From SAR202 cluster bacterium Io17-Chloro-G2 (GTDB taxonomy: Bacteria; Chloroflexota; Dehalococcoidia; Lucifugimonadales; UBA3495), in assembly GCA_002816875.1 (NCBI GenBank), contig MUCP01000049.1:1-64000 (forward strand): a DNA stretch of 64,000 nucleotides. The letters run 5' to 3'. Below the pieces are notes generated by a model. That model searched no databases, had not been told where the DNA came from, and saw only the letters and a list, made by a program, of their open reading frames with translations. A program made the position numbers and the translations under genes. Shown here piece after piece: positions 1 through 8,194 of this stretch (position 1 is the first letter of the stretch; every line of letters starts with the position of its first letter).

Positions 1-621
1 AGTTGATTAGCGTTGAGGTGAAGTTCCCGGAGGGAGGCCAGTTGGCCAACCTCTGGGGGGAGGGAGGCCAGTTGATTATTGTTGAGGGTTAGTTCCTGGA
101 GGTTGGCCAGTTGGCCAACCTCTGGGGGGAGGGAGGCCAGTTGATTCCTGTCGAGCCATAGTTCCTGGAGGTTGGTCAGTTGGACTATCTCTGGGGGGAG
201 GGAGGCCAGTTGATTCCTGTCGAGGGTTAGTTCCTGGAGGTTGGCCAGTTGGCCAATCCCTGGGGGGAGGGAGGCCAGTTGATTATCGTTGAGGTCCAGT
301 CGCTTTAGGTTGGTCAGTTGGACTATCTCGGGTGGGAGGGAGGCCAGTTGATTATTGTTGAGGGTTAGTTCCTGGAGGTTGGCCAGTTGGCCAATCTCTG
401 GGGGGAGGGAGGCCAGTTGATTATCGTTGAGGTCCAGTCGCTTTAGGTTGGTCAGTTGGACTATCTCTGGGGGGAGGGAGGCCAGTTGATTCCTGTCGAG
501 CCATAGTTCCTGGAGGTTGGTCATTTGGACTATCTCTGGGGGGAGGGAGGCCAGTTGATTATCGTTGAGGTCCAGTCGCTTTAGGTTGGTCAGTTGGCCT
601 ATCTCCGGTGGTAGGGAGGCC
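1..621. repeat. Nine tandem 69-bp units coding leucine-rich repeats
   Basis: Units begin at 1, 70, 139, 208, 277, 346, 415, 484 and 553 with an exact 69-bp period; a degenerate tenth begins at 622. The backbone between units is almost identical. The variable middle comes in three main versions, coding KRLDLNDNQ, QELWLDRNQ or QELTLNNNQ. The unit at 208 is a hybrid (QELTLDRNQ). Such homogeneity at DNA level points to recent duplication and exchange. Confidence 0.95.
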
Positions 622-704
622 ATCTGATTATCGCTGAGGTCTAACTCGGTTGCTCCTTCACGAACTGCCGTGTCTATAGCCTGGATTAATTCAGCGTGGT
701 CCAT
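1..704 (-). CDS. Leucine-rich repeat protein, N-terminal part (runs off left edge)
   Basis: This frame is open from an ATG at 704 to the window edge (234 codons) with no stop. GAGGT lies six bases upstream of the ATG, a good ribosome-binding site. A short N-terminus of about 20 residues (MDHAELIQAIDTAVREGATE) leads into 23-residue leucine-rich repeats of the pattern LPPEI-x-QLTNL-xx-LxL-xx-NQLAS. Nine full repeats and one leading repeat are visible. In known proteins such repeats form a curved solenoid that binds other proteins. Bacterial LRRs with this kind of N-terminus often continue into a Roc-COR GTPase or another effector domain, but that part lies outside the window, so function is unassigned. 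No signal peptide is seen, suggesting a cytoplasmic protein. Confidence 0.85.
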   Translation of the reverse strand, partial: MDHAELIQAIDTAVREGATELDLSDNQMASLPPEIGQLTNLKRLDLNDNQLASLPPEIVQMTNLQELWLDRNQLASLPPEIVQLTNLKRLDLNDNQLASLPPEIGQLANLQELTLNNNQLASLPPEIVQLTNLKRLDLNDNQLASLPPGIGQLANLQELTLDRNQLASLPPEIVQLTNLQELWLDRNQLASLPPEVGQLANLQELTLNNNQLASLPPEVGQLASLRELHLNANQ

Positions 705-870
705 TGGCAGACCTCGGTTGATTTTTTCGAACCTGGTCCTACGAGGCGTCACTATTCTTCCCAGACACAAATGGCATTCCAATTGAACATCATGTTACCA
801 GACTTCAAAGCTCGCCAATTAGGTTACCCGTACAAATCCGTCGTCAGTCGCCTGCCACCGTTATGCCCTA

Positions 871-911
871 ACATCCCCCCAGCCCCCTGTAAAGCGGGAC
901 GAGGGGGATTT
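871..911. repeat. G/C-run intergenic repeat
   Basis: The 254-bp gap between the LRR gene and the next gene holds a stretch with CCCCCCAGCCCCCTGTAAAG followed by CGGGACGAGGGGGATTT, an imperfect inverted repeat of C and G runs. It resembles dispersed non-coding repeats common in environmental genomes. I see no convincing gene in 705-958. Confidence 0.45.
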
Positions 912-958
912 GGTTCCTGCCGCGAATCCTATGCTGGGCCAAGGCGTAATGCTATGCG

Positions 959-2233
959 CTAGCCGGCCGATGCTCCGTTGGAGGCTTCGGGCGGGATGGG
1001 TTGGTTCGTGGCCGGGTCCACCTCGAAGGGGCCGGGCAGTTCCAGGTCCTTGGCTATCTCCCGGACGGCCGGAATGACCTCTTCTCCCATTAGGCGCAGG
1101 CTGCGCATGGCGTCTTCGTGGGTCATGGCCCCGTCGCCGTCCCAGAAGAAGATGCTTCCCGGGCGCAGGTATTCCAAAACGTGGCGTATCTTGGGAATCA
1201 CCGTCTTTGGAGTGCCGCAAATGATGGTGTGGTCTTCGATCTGCTGCTCGTAAGGACGTCCCAGGACCCCCGCCACACCGCCGCCGCCGCCCCGGGCAGC
1301 AGTGGCCACCGCCTGAGTGGGCAACACACGGCGGCGTGAGGTCAGGCCCGGCAAGTTGGCCAGCGCCGGGTTCACCGTGCCCTCGTTACCCGCCAGGAAG
1401 GGATTGCTGGGTCCTTGAACGTATTTCCGGCCCGCCTGCTCGGCCAGTTCTTCGGTCTCGTCCACGTGCACTTTCCATAGATACCCCAGGTTCTGGGGGC
1501 CCGACTCGTAGCCTTGCTCGGCCGCGGCGTCGTGATAAAGCTGGAAGGCTTGTTTGGTGGGGTCCATCTCCGTGGCCAGCATGATATATGGAATGCGCTT
1601 TTCGGCCGCCCACATCAGGGAGTCCCGGCTGACCACTCCGGGCAGCCAGATGGGCGGATGGGGCTTCTGATAGGGCTTTACCCACGGGTTTACGTGGCGG
1701 TAGTGGTAGTGTTTCCCTTCCCAACGGAAGGGACCGGGGTCGGTCCAGGCCTTGACGATGAATTCGTGGGCTTCCTGGAAACGCTCCCAGTTATGGTGGG
1801 GCTCTATGTTATGGGCAACGCTCTCCCGGCCGGTGCCACGTACCCACCCGGAAACCAGCCGGCCCCGGGAGATCACGTCGATCATGGATAGCTGTTCCAC
1901 CAGCCACAAAGGATCGTCCCAAATGGGCAAGATGTTGCCCAGGAGGACGATCTTGGCCCTCTTGGTGATTCGGGCCAGGATGGAGGCTTCCACGTTCATC
2001 GCGCCGCCCATGCAGAACGGGGTGCTGTGGTGCTCGTTGAGCATCAGACCGTCGAAGCCCATTTCCTCGGCGTAGAGCTTTTCGTCAAGGAACCGGTTGT
2101 ACAGGTCGGCGGCCAGATGGGAGTCGTAGACATCATTGCTAACCATCAAATCCATGATGGGCTTCCCGGTGGCTCCGAAAAAGCCGGACGCCTGGTCCTG
2201 GTAGGGCCGCTCGGTGAAATATCCGATGAACAT
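959..2233 (-). CDS. LLM-class flavin-dependent monooxygenase
   Basis: This 424-residue protein belongs to the bacterial luciferase-like (LLM) TIM-barrel family, which uses reduced FMN or F420 to oxidise small organic substrates. Family features seen are MFIGYFTERPYQ at the start, FDGLMLNEHHST (the EHH region near residue 85), IVLLGNILPIWDDPLWLVEQ and GRLVSGWVRGTGRE. The start at 2233 is chosen because AGGAGG lies eight bases upstream; a longer frame from 2275 lacks such a site. A glycine-rich stretch (ARGGGGGVAG) lies in the C-terminal half, and the C-terminus is a Pro/Ala-rich tail. The substrate cannot be read from sequence. An alpha/beta hydrolase follows upstream on the same strand, so the two may act in one degradation route. 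Confidence 0.88.
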   Translation of the reverse strand: MFIGYFTERPYQDQASGFFGATGKPIMDLMVSNDVYDSHLAADLYNRFLDEKLYAEEMGFDGLMLNEHHSTPFCMGGAMNVEASILARITKRAKIVLLGNILPIWDDPLWLVEQLSMIDVISRGRLVSGWVRGTGRESVAHNIEPHHNWERFQEAHEFIVKAWTDPGPFRWEGKHYHYRHVNPWVKPYQKPHPPIWLPGVVSRDSLMWAAEKRIPYIMLATEMDPTKQAFQLYHDAAAEQGYESGPQNLGYLWKVHVDETEELAEQAGRKYVQGPSNPFLAGNEGTVNPALANLPGLTSRRRVLPTQAVATAARGGGGGVAGVLGRPYEQQIEDHTIICGTPKTVIPKIRHVLEYLRPGSIFFWDGDGAMTHEDAMRSLRLMGEEVIPAVREIAKDLELPGPFEVDPATNQPIPPEASNGASAG

Positions 2234-2350
2234 TTCCCTTTCCTCCTGACGGACAACCTGTGTATTGCCCGCCAACTGAATCTATAAAAGCAGAGATTTC
2301 TTTAGGATTATTATATCTGCCATCGCTGCAAAGCCTCAGCGCCACATTGG

Positions 2351-3154
2351 CTAGGGTGAAGATAGGAACTGGTGAACCTCACTGAGGAATTCCTCTGGCT
2401 TTTCCACCTCGGGCCGGTGGCCGCAGTCATCGATGATGGATAATTGCGAACCCGGGATCGCCTGTTGAAACCCTTCACCGGCGCTAAGGGGAATGATGGC
2501 GTCTTGCTTCCCCCAAAGGATCTTGGTTGGCGTGTTCTTCAAGCGGCGAAGCAGATGGGGCAAGGATGGATTGTGCATGTAGGGCCGCCAGCTCAACCGG
2601 CATGCCTCTTCCCGCGCCACCTCCCAGGCTTCCATCTGTTCCGGGGTGGGCTCGTCGGGGCATATCTGTTGAAATTCGGCCGTTTTGGCCGGGTCCAAGA
2701 AGCAGGTGGTTATGAATTCCTTGGCCACAACCAGGAACATGTCGTAGATCTCGCCCTGGGTAGGCCGGACCCCGGCCGGTCCCACCAGGACCAGTTTTTT
2801 AAACCGGTCGGGGCACATTACGGCCATCTCGGCGGCCAGCCAGCCGCCTAAAGAGAAACCCATCACGTCAATCTGGCCCAGGCCCAGGTCGTCCAGCACC
2901 TCCAGGTACCAGCCCGCCAGGTCCCTCATCCCCATGATCCAATCCAGCCGGCCGGTCCCCCCGAATCCGGCATGGGAAGGTATATACAAGGTGTGGTGTT
3001 TAGCCAGTTCTTCGTGGAAGCGGAGCCAGCCCGGATGGCCCATTTCATCGTGCAGGACCAGCAAGGGGCTGCCGGAGCCCCCCTTTACCATTTGGACCTT
3101 GGTTCCTGCCAACTCCAATATCTCTTCGGTCCAGGTTCCAGATGTGGTGGTCAT
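2351..3154 (-). CDS. Alpha/beta-fold hydrolase
   Basis: A 267-residue single-domain alpha/beta hydrolase with the complete triad: nucleophile Ser in GFSLGG (about residue 102), Asp in WGKQDAIIP (about residue 218) and His in DDCGHRPEVE (about residue 247). The pattern resembles C-C bond hydrolases and esterases of the meta-cleavage product hydrolase group. The ATG at 3154 has AAGGAGG about ten bases upstream. It lies 117 bp from the flavin monooxygenase start on the same strand, so it is probably the first gene of a two-gene unit. The exact substrate (ester, lactone or beta-diketone) is unknown. Confidence 0.87.
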   Translation of the reverse strand: MTTTSGTWTEEILELAGTKVQMVKGGSGSPLLVLHDEMGHPGWLRFHEELAKHHTLYIPSHAGFGGTGRLDWIMGMRDLAGWYLEVLDDLGLGQIDVMGFSLGGWLAAEMAVMCPDRFKKLVLVGPAGVRPTQGEIYDMFLVVAKEFITTCFLDPAKTAEFQQICPDEPTPEQMEAWEVAREEACRLSWRPYMHNPSLPHLLRRLKNTPTKILWGKQDAIIPLSAGEGFQQAIPGSQLSIIDDCGHRPEVEKPEEFLSEVHQFLSSP

Positions 3155-3330
3155 CGTAGTACACCCTCCTTAAGGGCAACACCCCATGCATGAGGAAGCC
3201 GCCGTGCCCTCAACGTGCCTTAGGATAGCGCATGAGGCACCGTGACGCCAGTGGCGCTTGCGCATCGATAGCTGCCGCGGGGGCATCACACCGGAATAGG
3301 TTGGGTGCAACGCGAGGGGCCAGGAGAGGT

Positions 3331-4659
3331 ATGCTGGTGATCCGGGCACACTGCCGGCTTAAACTAAAAGGCGGATCACGGGGAATGGCGCTTCACTGTT
3401 GGTGGCTGGCGGCCCTTATTCTGATGGTTTTGGCGGCTTGTGCGCCGTCAGCCGGCCTAACTAGCCTGCCGGACCAAAGTCCTTCCCCGGCGCCCGTGGT
3501 TTCCTCCCAAGAGAGAACCACAGGCCAACCGGCTAAACCACTAGCTACTCCGACGCTTGCCGACCCGCCTTCGTCCAGCCCCGCGCCCGTGCCAATGGTC
3601 GACGTCTCCCTCCACGACGTTCCGCTGGAAGATATCGTTTTCGATACCTTTGGCGGGAGTCCCCGGTTCGTGGCCTTGAGCGCAGCCAGCGAAGAGTTGA
3701 TCTTGGACCTGCGGGACGCCATCGCGCCGGTGGCCCAACCGGTGTACGGCGGACCGGGGGCGCTGCCCTGGCTGGAAGACACCCATCTGGTCATGGGCTA
3801 CCGCTCGGACGATTCGGCCTTCGCCTATCCGATAAACGTTATGAATCGCCACGAGATAGTCAACGATGTGATTGATGGCGTTCCCCTGGCGGTGACCTAT
3901 TGTCCGTTGTGTTTCAGCGGAGTGGTGTTTAGCCGGGAGATGGATGGGCGCCTGCTTACCTTTGGCAACACCAGCGCCTTATACCAATCGGACATGGTGA
4001 TGTACGACCACCAGACCGGGTCTTATTGGTTTCAGGTGGGCGGCGAAGCGGTTGTCGGCGCAATGACCGGCGCCCGGTTGAGCCTGCTGCCCTCAACCAC
4101 CATGGAATGGGGAGATTGGCGGCGGCTGAACCCGGAGACCCAGGTTCTTGCCGGGACAGCCCGTGATCCGGAACGGTTCGCGGCCCCCACGTATCAAAGC
4201 GGAATACCCGCCAGCTATCAAACCCAGATCAACCGGGAGCGATTCGCTTTCCCAGTCGACGAAAATAAGTTAGATACCCGCCTTGCCGCGGGAGAGATCG
4301 TGGTGACAGTGGAGACCGGGAACGGAGCCAAGGCGTATCCTTTGGGTCTGATCGGCGACGGGGCGGTCAACGACTCGGTGGCGGGGACCCCGGTGGTGGT
4401 GTTGGCTCAGGACAGCCGGCGGGCCGCGGCAGCTTTCTCCCCTGTGACGCCGGGGCCGGACGGCTTTGCTTTGCTCTTTGATTATTCGGAAGACCGGCAG
4501 GCCTTCGTGGACCGGGAGACCGGAAGCGCATGGGACCTGGGCGGCATGGCCACCGAGGGTCCCCTTGCCGGCGTCCAATTGAAGCCGCTGAATACACGCC
4601 GGGCCTTCTGGTTCTCGATCGCCATCGCGTTTCCCGGAATTGACGTTTATATACCTTAA
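3331..4659 (+). CDS. DUF3179 domain lipoprotein
   Basis: A 442-residue exported lipoprotein. The N-terminus has basic residues (RLKLKGGSRG), a hydrophobic stretch and a lipobox (MVLAACAPS), followed by a Pro/Ser/Thr-rich linker typical of surface-tethered proteins. From about residue 95 the protein matches DUF3179, whose hallmark TYCPLCFSGVVF is present with both cysteines, as are YPINVMNRHEIVND and the C-terminal repeat of the fold (VDRETGSAWDLGG). DUF3179 function is not established. The start at 3331 is preferred because AGGAGAGGT precedes it and it gives a positively charged n-region; ATG 3385 is an alternative but leaves no charge before the hydrophobic core. Confidence 0.85.
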   Translation: MLVIRAHCRLKLKGGSRGMALHCWWLAALILMVLAACAPSAGLTSLPDQSPSPAPVVSSQERTTGQPAKPLATPTLADPPSSSPAPVPMVDVSLHDVPLEDIVFDTFGGSPRFVALSAASEELILDLRDAIAPVAQPVYGGPGALPWLEDTHLVMGYRSDDSAFAYPINVMNRHEIVNDVIDGVPLAVTYCPLCFSGVVFSREMDGRLLTFGNTSALYQSDMVMYDHQTGSYWFQVGGEAVVGAMTGARLSLLPSTTMEWGDWRRLNPETQVLAGTARDPERFAAPTYQSGIPASYQTQINRERFAFPVDENKLDTRLAAGEIVVTVETGNGAKAYPLGLIGDGAVNDSVAGTPVVVLAQDSRRAAAAFSPVTPGPDGFALLFDYSEDRQAFVDRETGSAWDLGGMATEGPLAGVQLKPLNTRRAFWFSIAIAFPGIDVYIP

Positions 4660-4786
4660 GCAATGATCGGCTAAAGCCAGCGGGTTGGATTTACCATAAG
4701 GCTGGTTGAATCGTGGCGCCGGAAAACTCAGGTCAACCATGTCAGCCTGGGCCGTTTTTACGGGAGCAACCAAGGTTGAAAGTCAG

Positions 4787-4816
4787 CGTAGGGGCGGGTT
4801 TAAAACCGCCCCTACG
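4787..4816. repeat. Palindromic intergenic repeat (GTAGGGGCGGGTTT family)
   Basis: CGTAGGGGCGG at 4787-4797 pairs with CCGCCCCTACG at 4806-4816 around an A/T-rich loop. A near-identical palindrome occurs at 11816-11844. The stem is strong, but no T-run follows, so it looks more like a REP-type element than an intrinsic terminator. Confidence 0.7.
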
Positions 4817-4876
4817 TTGTTAGTTGGTACGGCAACTAGGGGGTCACCGAGTGTCACCGCCCCCCGCCTAGATTTC

Positions 4877-4905
4877 TTGACACCCCATAGCGGGTGTGAT
4901 AAGTT
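4877..4905 (+). promoter_or_regulatory. Possible sigma70-type promoter for hppA
   Basis: TTGACA at 4877-4882, a 17-bp spacer, and TAAGTT at 4900-4905, about 57 bp before the hppA start. The -35 is perfect but the -10 matches consensus only in part, so this is tentative. Confidence 0.4.
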
Positions 4906-4962
4906 TCGCACGCCTAAAATCCAGCCCATTTTACGGGTTTCGTTAACGCAAAGGATCTAATC

Positions 4963-7023
4963 ATGGAATCGATAATCGTAGCTTTAGCGGCGGGGGTAGC
5001 AGCCCTCGTTTTCGCATTGATCATGGCGGTCAAGGTGGTTCGCGCCGACGCCGGAAATGAAAAGATGCAAGAGATCGGCACCGCCATCAGGGAAGGCTCG
5101 AACGCTTTCTTGCGGCGGGAATACACCTGGCTGGCGCCGTTCGTGGTCGTGGTCGCCGTGGTTCTGTGGTTATTGATCGATTGGTACACATTGGGTTCCG
5201 TGGTGCCAAAGACGGCCATCGCTTATCTGGCGGGGACCATTGCCTCGGCAACCGCGGGATTCATCGGGATGTACGTGGCGGTAAGGGCGAATGTCCGCAC
5301 CGCGGCGGCGGCGATGAACGGTTTGAATCCGGCGTTGCGGGTGGCGTTCTCCAGTGGCTCGGTGATGGGCATAACGGTGGTGGGCATCGGCCTCTTGGGC
5401 GTGACTATTCTGTACCTGATCTTCCAAGACATCACCGTGGTGGCTGGGTTCGGCTTTGGCGCCAGCTCCATCGCCCTGTTTGCCAGGGTTGGCGGCGGCA
5501 TCTTCACCAAGGCCGCGGACGTGGGCACCGACCTGGTAGGGAAGGTCGAGGCGGGGATCCCTGAAGACGACCCGCGGAACCCGGGTGTGATTGCCGATAA
5601 CGTGGGCGACAACGTGGGCGACGTGGCCGGAATGGGGGCCGACCTGTTTGAGTCCTACGTCAGCTCCATCATCGCCGCCATCGCTCTGGCCGCGGCCGCC
5701 ACCGGCGTGGCTGGCTCACAGTTGGGATGGAGAGCGGATCAAGTGGTCCTGCCACTGATGCTGGCTGGCGCTGGGATCGTCGCCGCCATCCTGGGCACAT
5801 TCATCGTACGCAGCGGCGAGCAGGCGGATTTCGGGAAACTGTTATGGGCGCTGCGGCGGGGAATCTACTCATCGGCCATCTTGTTGGTGGTGTTCGCCCT
5901 GGTGGTGGTTCTGGTGATGGACCTGCCCTTCGAGTTGTTCTGGGTGATCGTGATAGGATTGGCCGCCGGGCTGATCATAGGGACGTCCACCGAGTACTAC
6001 ACCTCCTACGAATACGGACCGGTGAAAAAGATCGCCGAGACCTCCCAGACGGGAGCCGCGACAGTGATGATCAGCGGCATCGCCACGGGAATGATCAGCA
6101 CCGTGATACCCGTCGCCGCAATTGGGGTCACTATCCTGGTCGCCTTCCAATTGGCCGATTTCTACGGCGTGGCTCTGGCGGGCGTTGGCCTGCTTTCGAC
6201 CCTGGGCATCACGTTGGCCACCGATGCCTACGGCCCGGTGGCTGACAATGCCGGCGGCATAGCAGAGCAAGCCCAGTTGGATCCCTTCGTCAGGGAGCGA
6301 ACCGACGCCTTGGACGCTCTGGGAAACACCACGGCGGCCACTGGTAAAGGGTTTGCCATAGGATCGGCCGCGCTGACATCTCTAGCCTTGCTGGCGGCCT
6401 ATGCCGAGGCTTCGGGGTTGCGTGGGGCGGCCATGTCGGAAGGCATCAACCTTTTGAAACACACCACATTGGTGGGGTTGCTGATCGGCGCCATGCTGCC
6501 GTTCCTGTTTTCGGCATTCACCATGCAGGCCGTGGGCCGTGCGGCCTTTTCCATAGTGAACGAAGTGCGGAGGCAGTTCCGGGAGATCCCGGGGATCATG
6601 GAGGGCACCGCCCGTCCTGACTACGCCCGGTGCGTGGACATCAGCACCACCGGAGCGTTGAAAGAGATGGTTGTTCCCGGTTTGATGGCGGTGGTGGCGC
6701 CTATTGCCACCGGTTTTATCTTGGGCACCCAAGCCTTGGGAGGATTGCTCATAGGCGCGGTGGGCTCCGGATTCATGCTGGCCATCATGATGGCCACCGC
6801 TGGAGGCGCCTGGGACAACGCCAAGAAATACGTTGAGTTAGGGAACTTTGGAGGCAAAGGTACCGATGCTCACAAGGCGGCCGTGGAGGGCGACGTGGTG
6901 GGAGACCCGTTCAAAGACACGTCTGGTCCATCGATAAATATCTTGCTCAAGCTGATGGCCATCGTGTCCCTGGTCTTCGCGCCGGTGTTTGTGCAGGTAA
7001 GTCCGCTGATAGACCGCATCTGA
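4963..7023 (+). CDS. hppA: Membrane-bound ion-translocating pyrophosphatase
   Basis: A 686-residue polytopic membrane protein with about 15-16 hydrophobic segments, the usual size for this family. It couples hydrolysis of pyrophosphate to pumping of H+ or Na+ out of the cytoplasm. The substrate-binding block is complete: DVGTDLVGKVEAGIPEDD, then NPGVIADNVGDNVGDVAGMG and ADLFESY carrying the gate Asp and Glu. A second acidic block (TDAYGPVADNAGGIAEQA) and a C-terminal block (GGAWDNAKKYVE) are also present. The motif GNTTAATGKG has Ala where K+-independent enzymes have Lys, which predicts K+ dependence. H+ versus Na+ cannot be settled by eye. AAGGA precedes the ATG. A terminator follows the stop. 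Confidence 0.97.
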   Translation: MESIIVALAAGVAALVFALIMAVKVVRADAGNEKMQEIGTAIREGSNAFLRREYTWLAPFVVVVAVVLWLLIDWYTLGSVVPKTAIAYLAGTIASATAGFIGMYVAVRANVRTAAAAMNGLNPALRVAFSSGSVMGITVVGIGLLGVTILYLIFQDITVVAGFGFGASSIALFARVGGGIFTKAADVGTDLVGKVEAGIPEDDPRNPGVIADNVGDNVGDVAGMGADLFESYVSSIIAAIALAAAATGVAGSQLGWRADQVVLPLMLAGAGIVAAILGTFIVRSGEQADFGKLLWALRRGIYSSAILLVVFALVVVLVMDLPFELFWVIVIGLAAGLIIGTSTEYYTSYEYGPVKKIAETSQTGAATVMISGIATGMISTVIPVAAIGVTILVAFQLADFYGVALAGVGLLSTLGITLATDAYGPVADNAGGIAEQAQLDPFVRERTDALDALGNTTAATGKGFAIGSAALTSLALLAAYAEASGLRGAAMSEGINLLKHTTLVGLLIGAMLPFLFSAFTMQAVGRAAFSIVNEVRRQFREIPGIMEGTARPDYARCVDISTTGALKEMVVPGLMAVVAPIATGFILGTQALGGLLIGAVGSGFMLAIMMATAGGAWDNAKKYVELGNFGGKGTDAHKAAVEGDVVGDPFKDTSGPSINILLKLMAIVSLVFAPVFVQVSPLIDRI

Positions 7024-7054
7024 TTCGAGTACAGCCCAAGGGTCTGGGAAGCAT

Positions 7055-7089
7055 AAAAAGGCGAGGCACACACCTCGCCTTTTTGTTTT
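7055..7089 (+). terminator. Intrinsic terminator after hppA
   Basis: GGCGAGG (7060-7066), loop CACACA, CCTCGCC (7073-7079), then TTTTT. An A-run precedes the stem, so it could also terminate the convergent response-regulator gene on the minus strand. Confidence 0.9.
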
Positions 7090-7158
7090 CGGCTTCCCCG
7101 AAGAGGGTTCGGCCTCGGGGAATGGAACCACCGGTCAACATGAGCTTTGGCTCAATGA

Positions 7159-7527
7159 CTAATGCTTGCCCAGAGCGTTTCCAATGGCATCGAACAGAAC
7201 TAGGATATCGAATGGTTTGATCAAGATTTCCAGTACCTCAATTGATTTAGTCATTCGTAGGACCTCTTCCCTGGGCGTGGCGGTGGTGATTATCACGGGT
7301 ATGCCCGGTAGAATGCCTTGTTGCTGGAGGGCTTGCGCCACGGTGATCCCCGAGATTCCCGGCAGTTCCAGGTCAAGGATGAGCAGGTCCGGCCGGTTCT
7401 GGCGGGCGGCGTTCAGGCCTTGTTCACCCGTATTGGCGATGACCACGTCATACCGGAGGTGGCCGAGGACCGCCTCGTACATCCGGCAGAGGACATCTTG
7501 GTCTTCAACGACTAGGATGCTACTCAT
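7159..7527 (-). CDS. Single-domain response regulator (CheY-like receiver)
   Basis: A 122-residue protein that is only a receiver domain. The acidic pair E8-D9, the phosphoacceptor D52 in LLILDLELPG, the switch Thr near 81-82 in IITTATP and Lys104 in LIKPFD are all present. With no output domain, it probably relays phosphate or binds a partner directly, as CheY and Spo0F do. The likely kinase partner is not adjacent; the hybrid kinase at 25.4 kb is one possibility in this window. The phosphoesterase and flavin monooxygenase upstream are on the same strand but about 90 bp away. Confidence 0.9.
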   Translation of the reverse strand: MSSILVVEDQDVLCRMYEAVLGHLRYDVVIANTGEQGLNAARQNRPDLLILDLELPGISGITVAQALQQQGILPGIPVIITTATPREEVLRMTKSIEVLEILIKPFDILVLFDAIGNALGKH

Positions 7528-7618
7528 GACCTTGGGTGATGAACTGGTATCGGGGGCGCTGCTTGGTGACGAAAAGATCCATTTCCTGACATTGAATCAT
7601 CTGAGTCACACGTTTTGA

Positions 7619-8194
7619 TCACACCGGGAGCCGGCCATAGGCTTCCAGGTTGATGAGCTGGGCGTTGACACTTTCGCCTTGGACTTCCAGCATGCCGATG
7701 GTGCCCAACTCGCCGGATGAATGGCGCTTAGCCGGATAGGTGGGGCTTCCCGGGTTGACCAGCAATACGCCGCCGTATTGCTGGATCAATTCGTGGTGTG
7801 TGTCGCCAAAGATGACGGCGTCAACCTTTTGGCCAAACTTTCGCGCCATCAGTTCGTCCGGGTCTCCAGGAGGGAAGGCCAGGGTGGAGCCGTCGCCGGT
7901 GGGAACGATCCTGGGACCGGGCCACTGGATGTCGTGGATCATGCCGATGGATACCCCTTCCGCCTGAACCACCCTGGTTACGCGGGCCAGCCGGGTGCCG
8001 GGCTCCATGGGGTCTTCGTATCCGCGCACCGCCAGCACCGGCGCCACCGTTTCCAGATAATCCAGCACACCAAGACATTCCAAATCACCGCAATGGAGTA
8101 TCAGGTCAACCCCTTCCAGCGCCCGGAGTATTCTCTCCGGGATGTTGTGCCCGTTGCCCGCGGCGTGGGTGTCGGAGATAAGGCCGATCTTCAT
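7619..8194 (-). CDS. Metallophosphoesterase, YfcE/MJ0936-like, with altered metal ligands
   Basis: A 191-residue calcineurin-like phosphoesterase. The first blocks are canonical: SDTH (D8, H10) and CGD (D37). The later ones differ. The family motif GNxD reads GYED, so the Asn ligand is Tyr59. HGH is reduced to IHD (His87 kept). GHTH reads GDTH (Asp131 in place of His, His133 kept). NPGS near the C-terminus is intact. Loss of two of seven usual ligands suggests a changed metal site or weak activity, though Asp131 could still bind metal. The start ATG overlaps the stop of the upstream flavin monooxygenase by four bases (ATGA), so the two are translationally coupled. Confidence 0.88.
   Translation of the reverse strand: MKIGLISDTHAAGNGHNIPERILRALEGVDLILHCGDLECLGVLDYLETVAPVLAVRGYEDPMEPGTRLARVTRVVQAEGVSIGMIHDIQWPGPRIVPTGDGSTLAFPPGDPDELMARKFGQKVDAVIFGDTHHELIQQYGGVLLVNPGSPTYPAKRHSSGELGTIGMLEVQGESVNAQLINLEAYGRLPV

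Noticed and set aside
1..621. Possible CRISPR array
   Set aside because: The units are contiguous 69-bp repeats without spacers and translate as leucine-rich repeats.
696..962. An 88-codon plus-strand frame after the LRR gene
   Set aside because: It has no family features and runs through an intergenic repeat; it also overlaps the LRR start.
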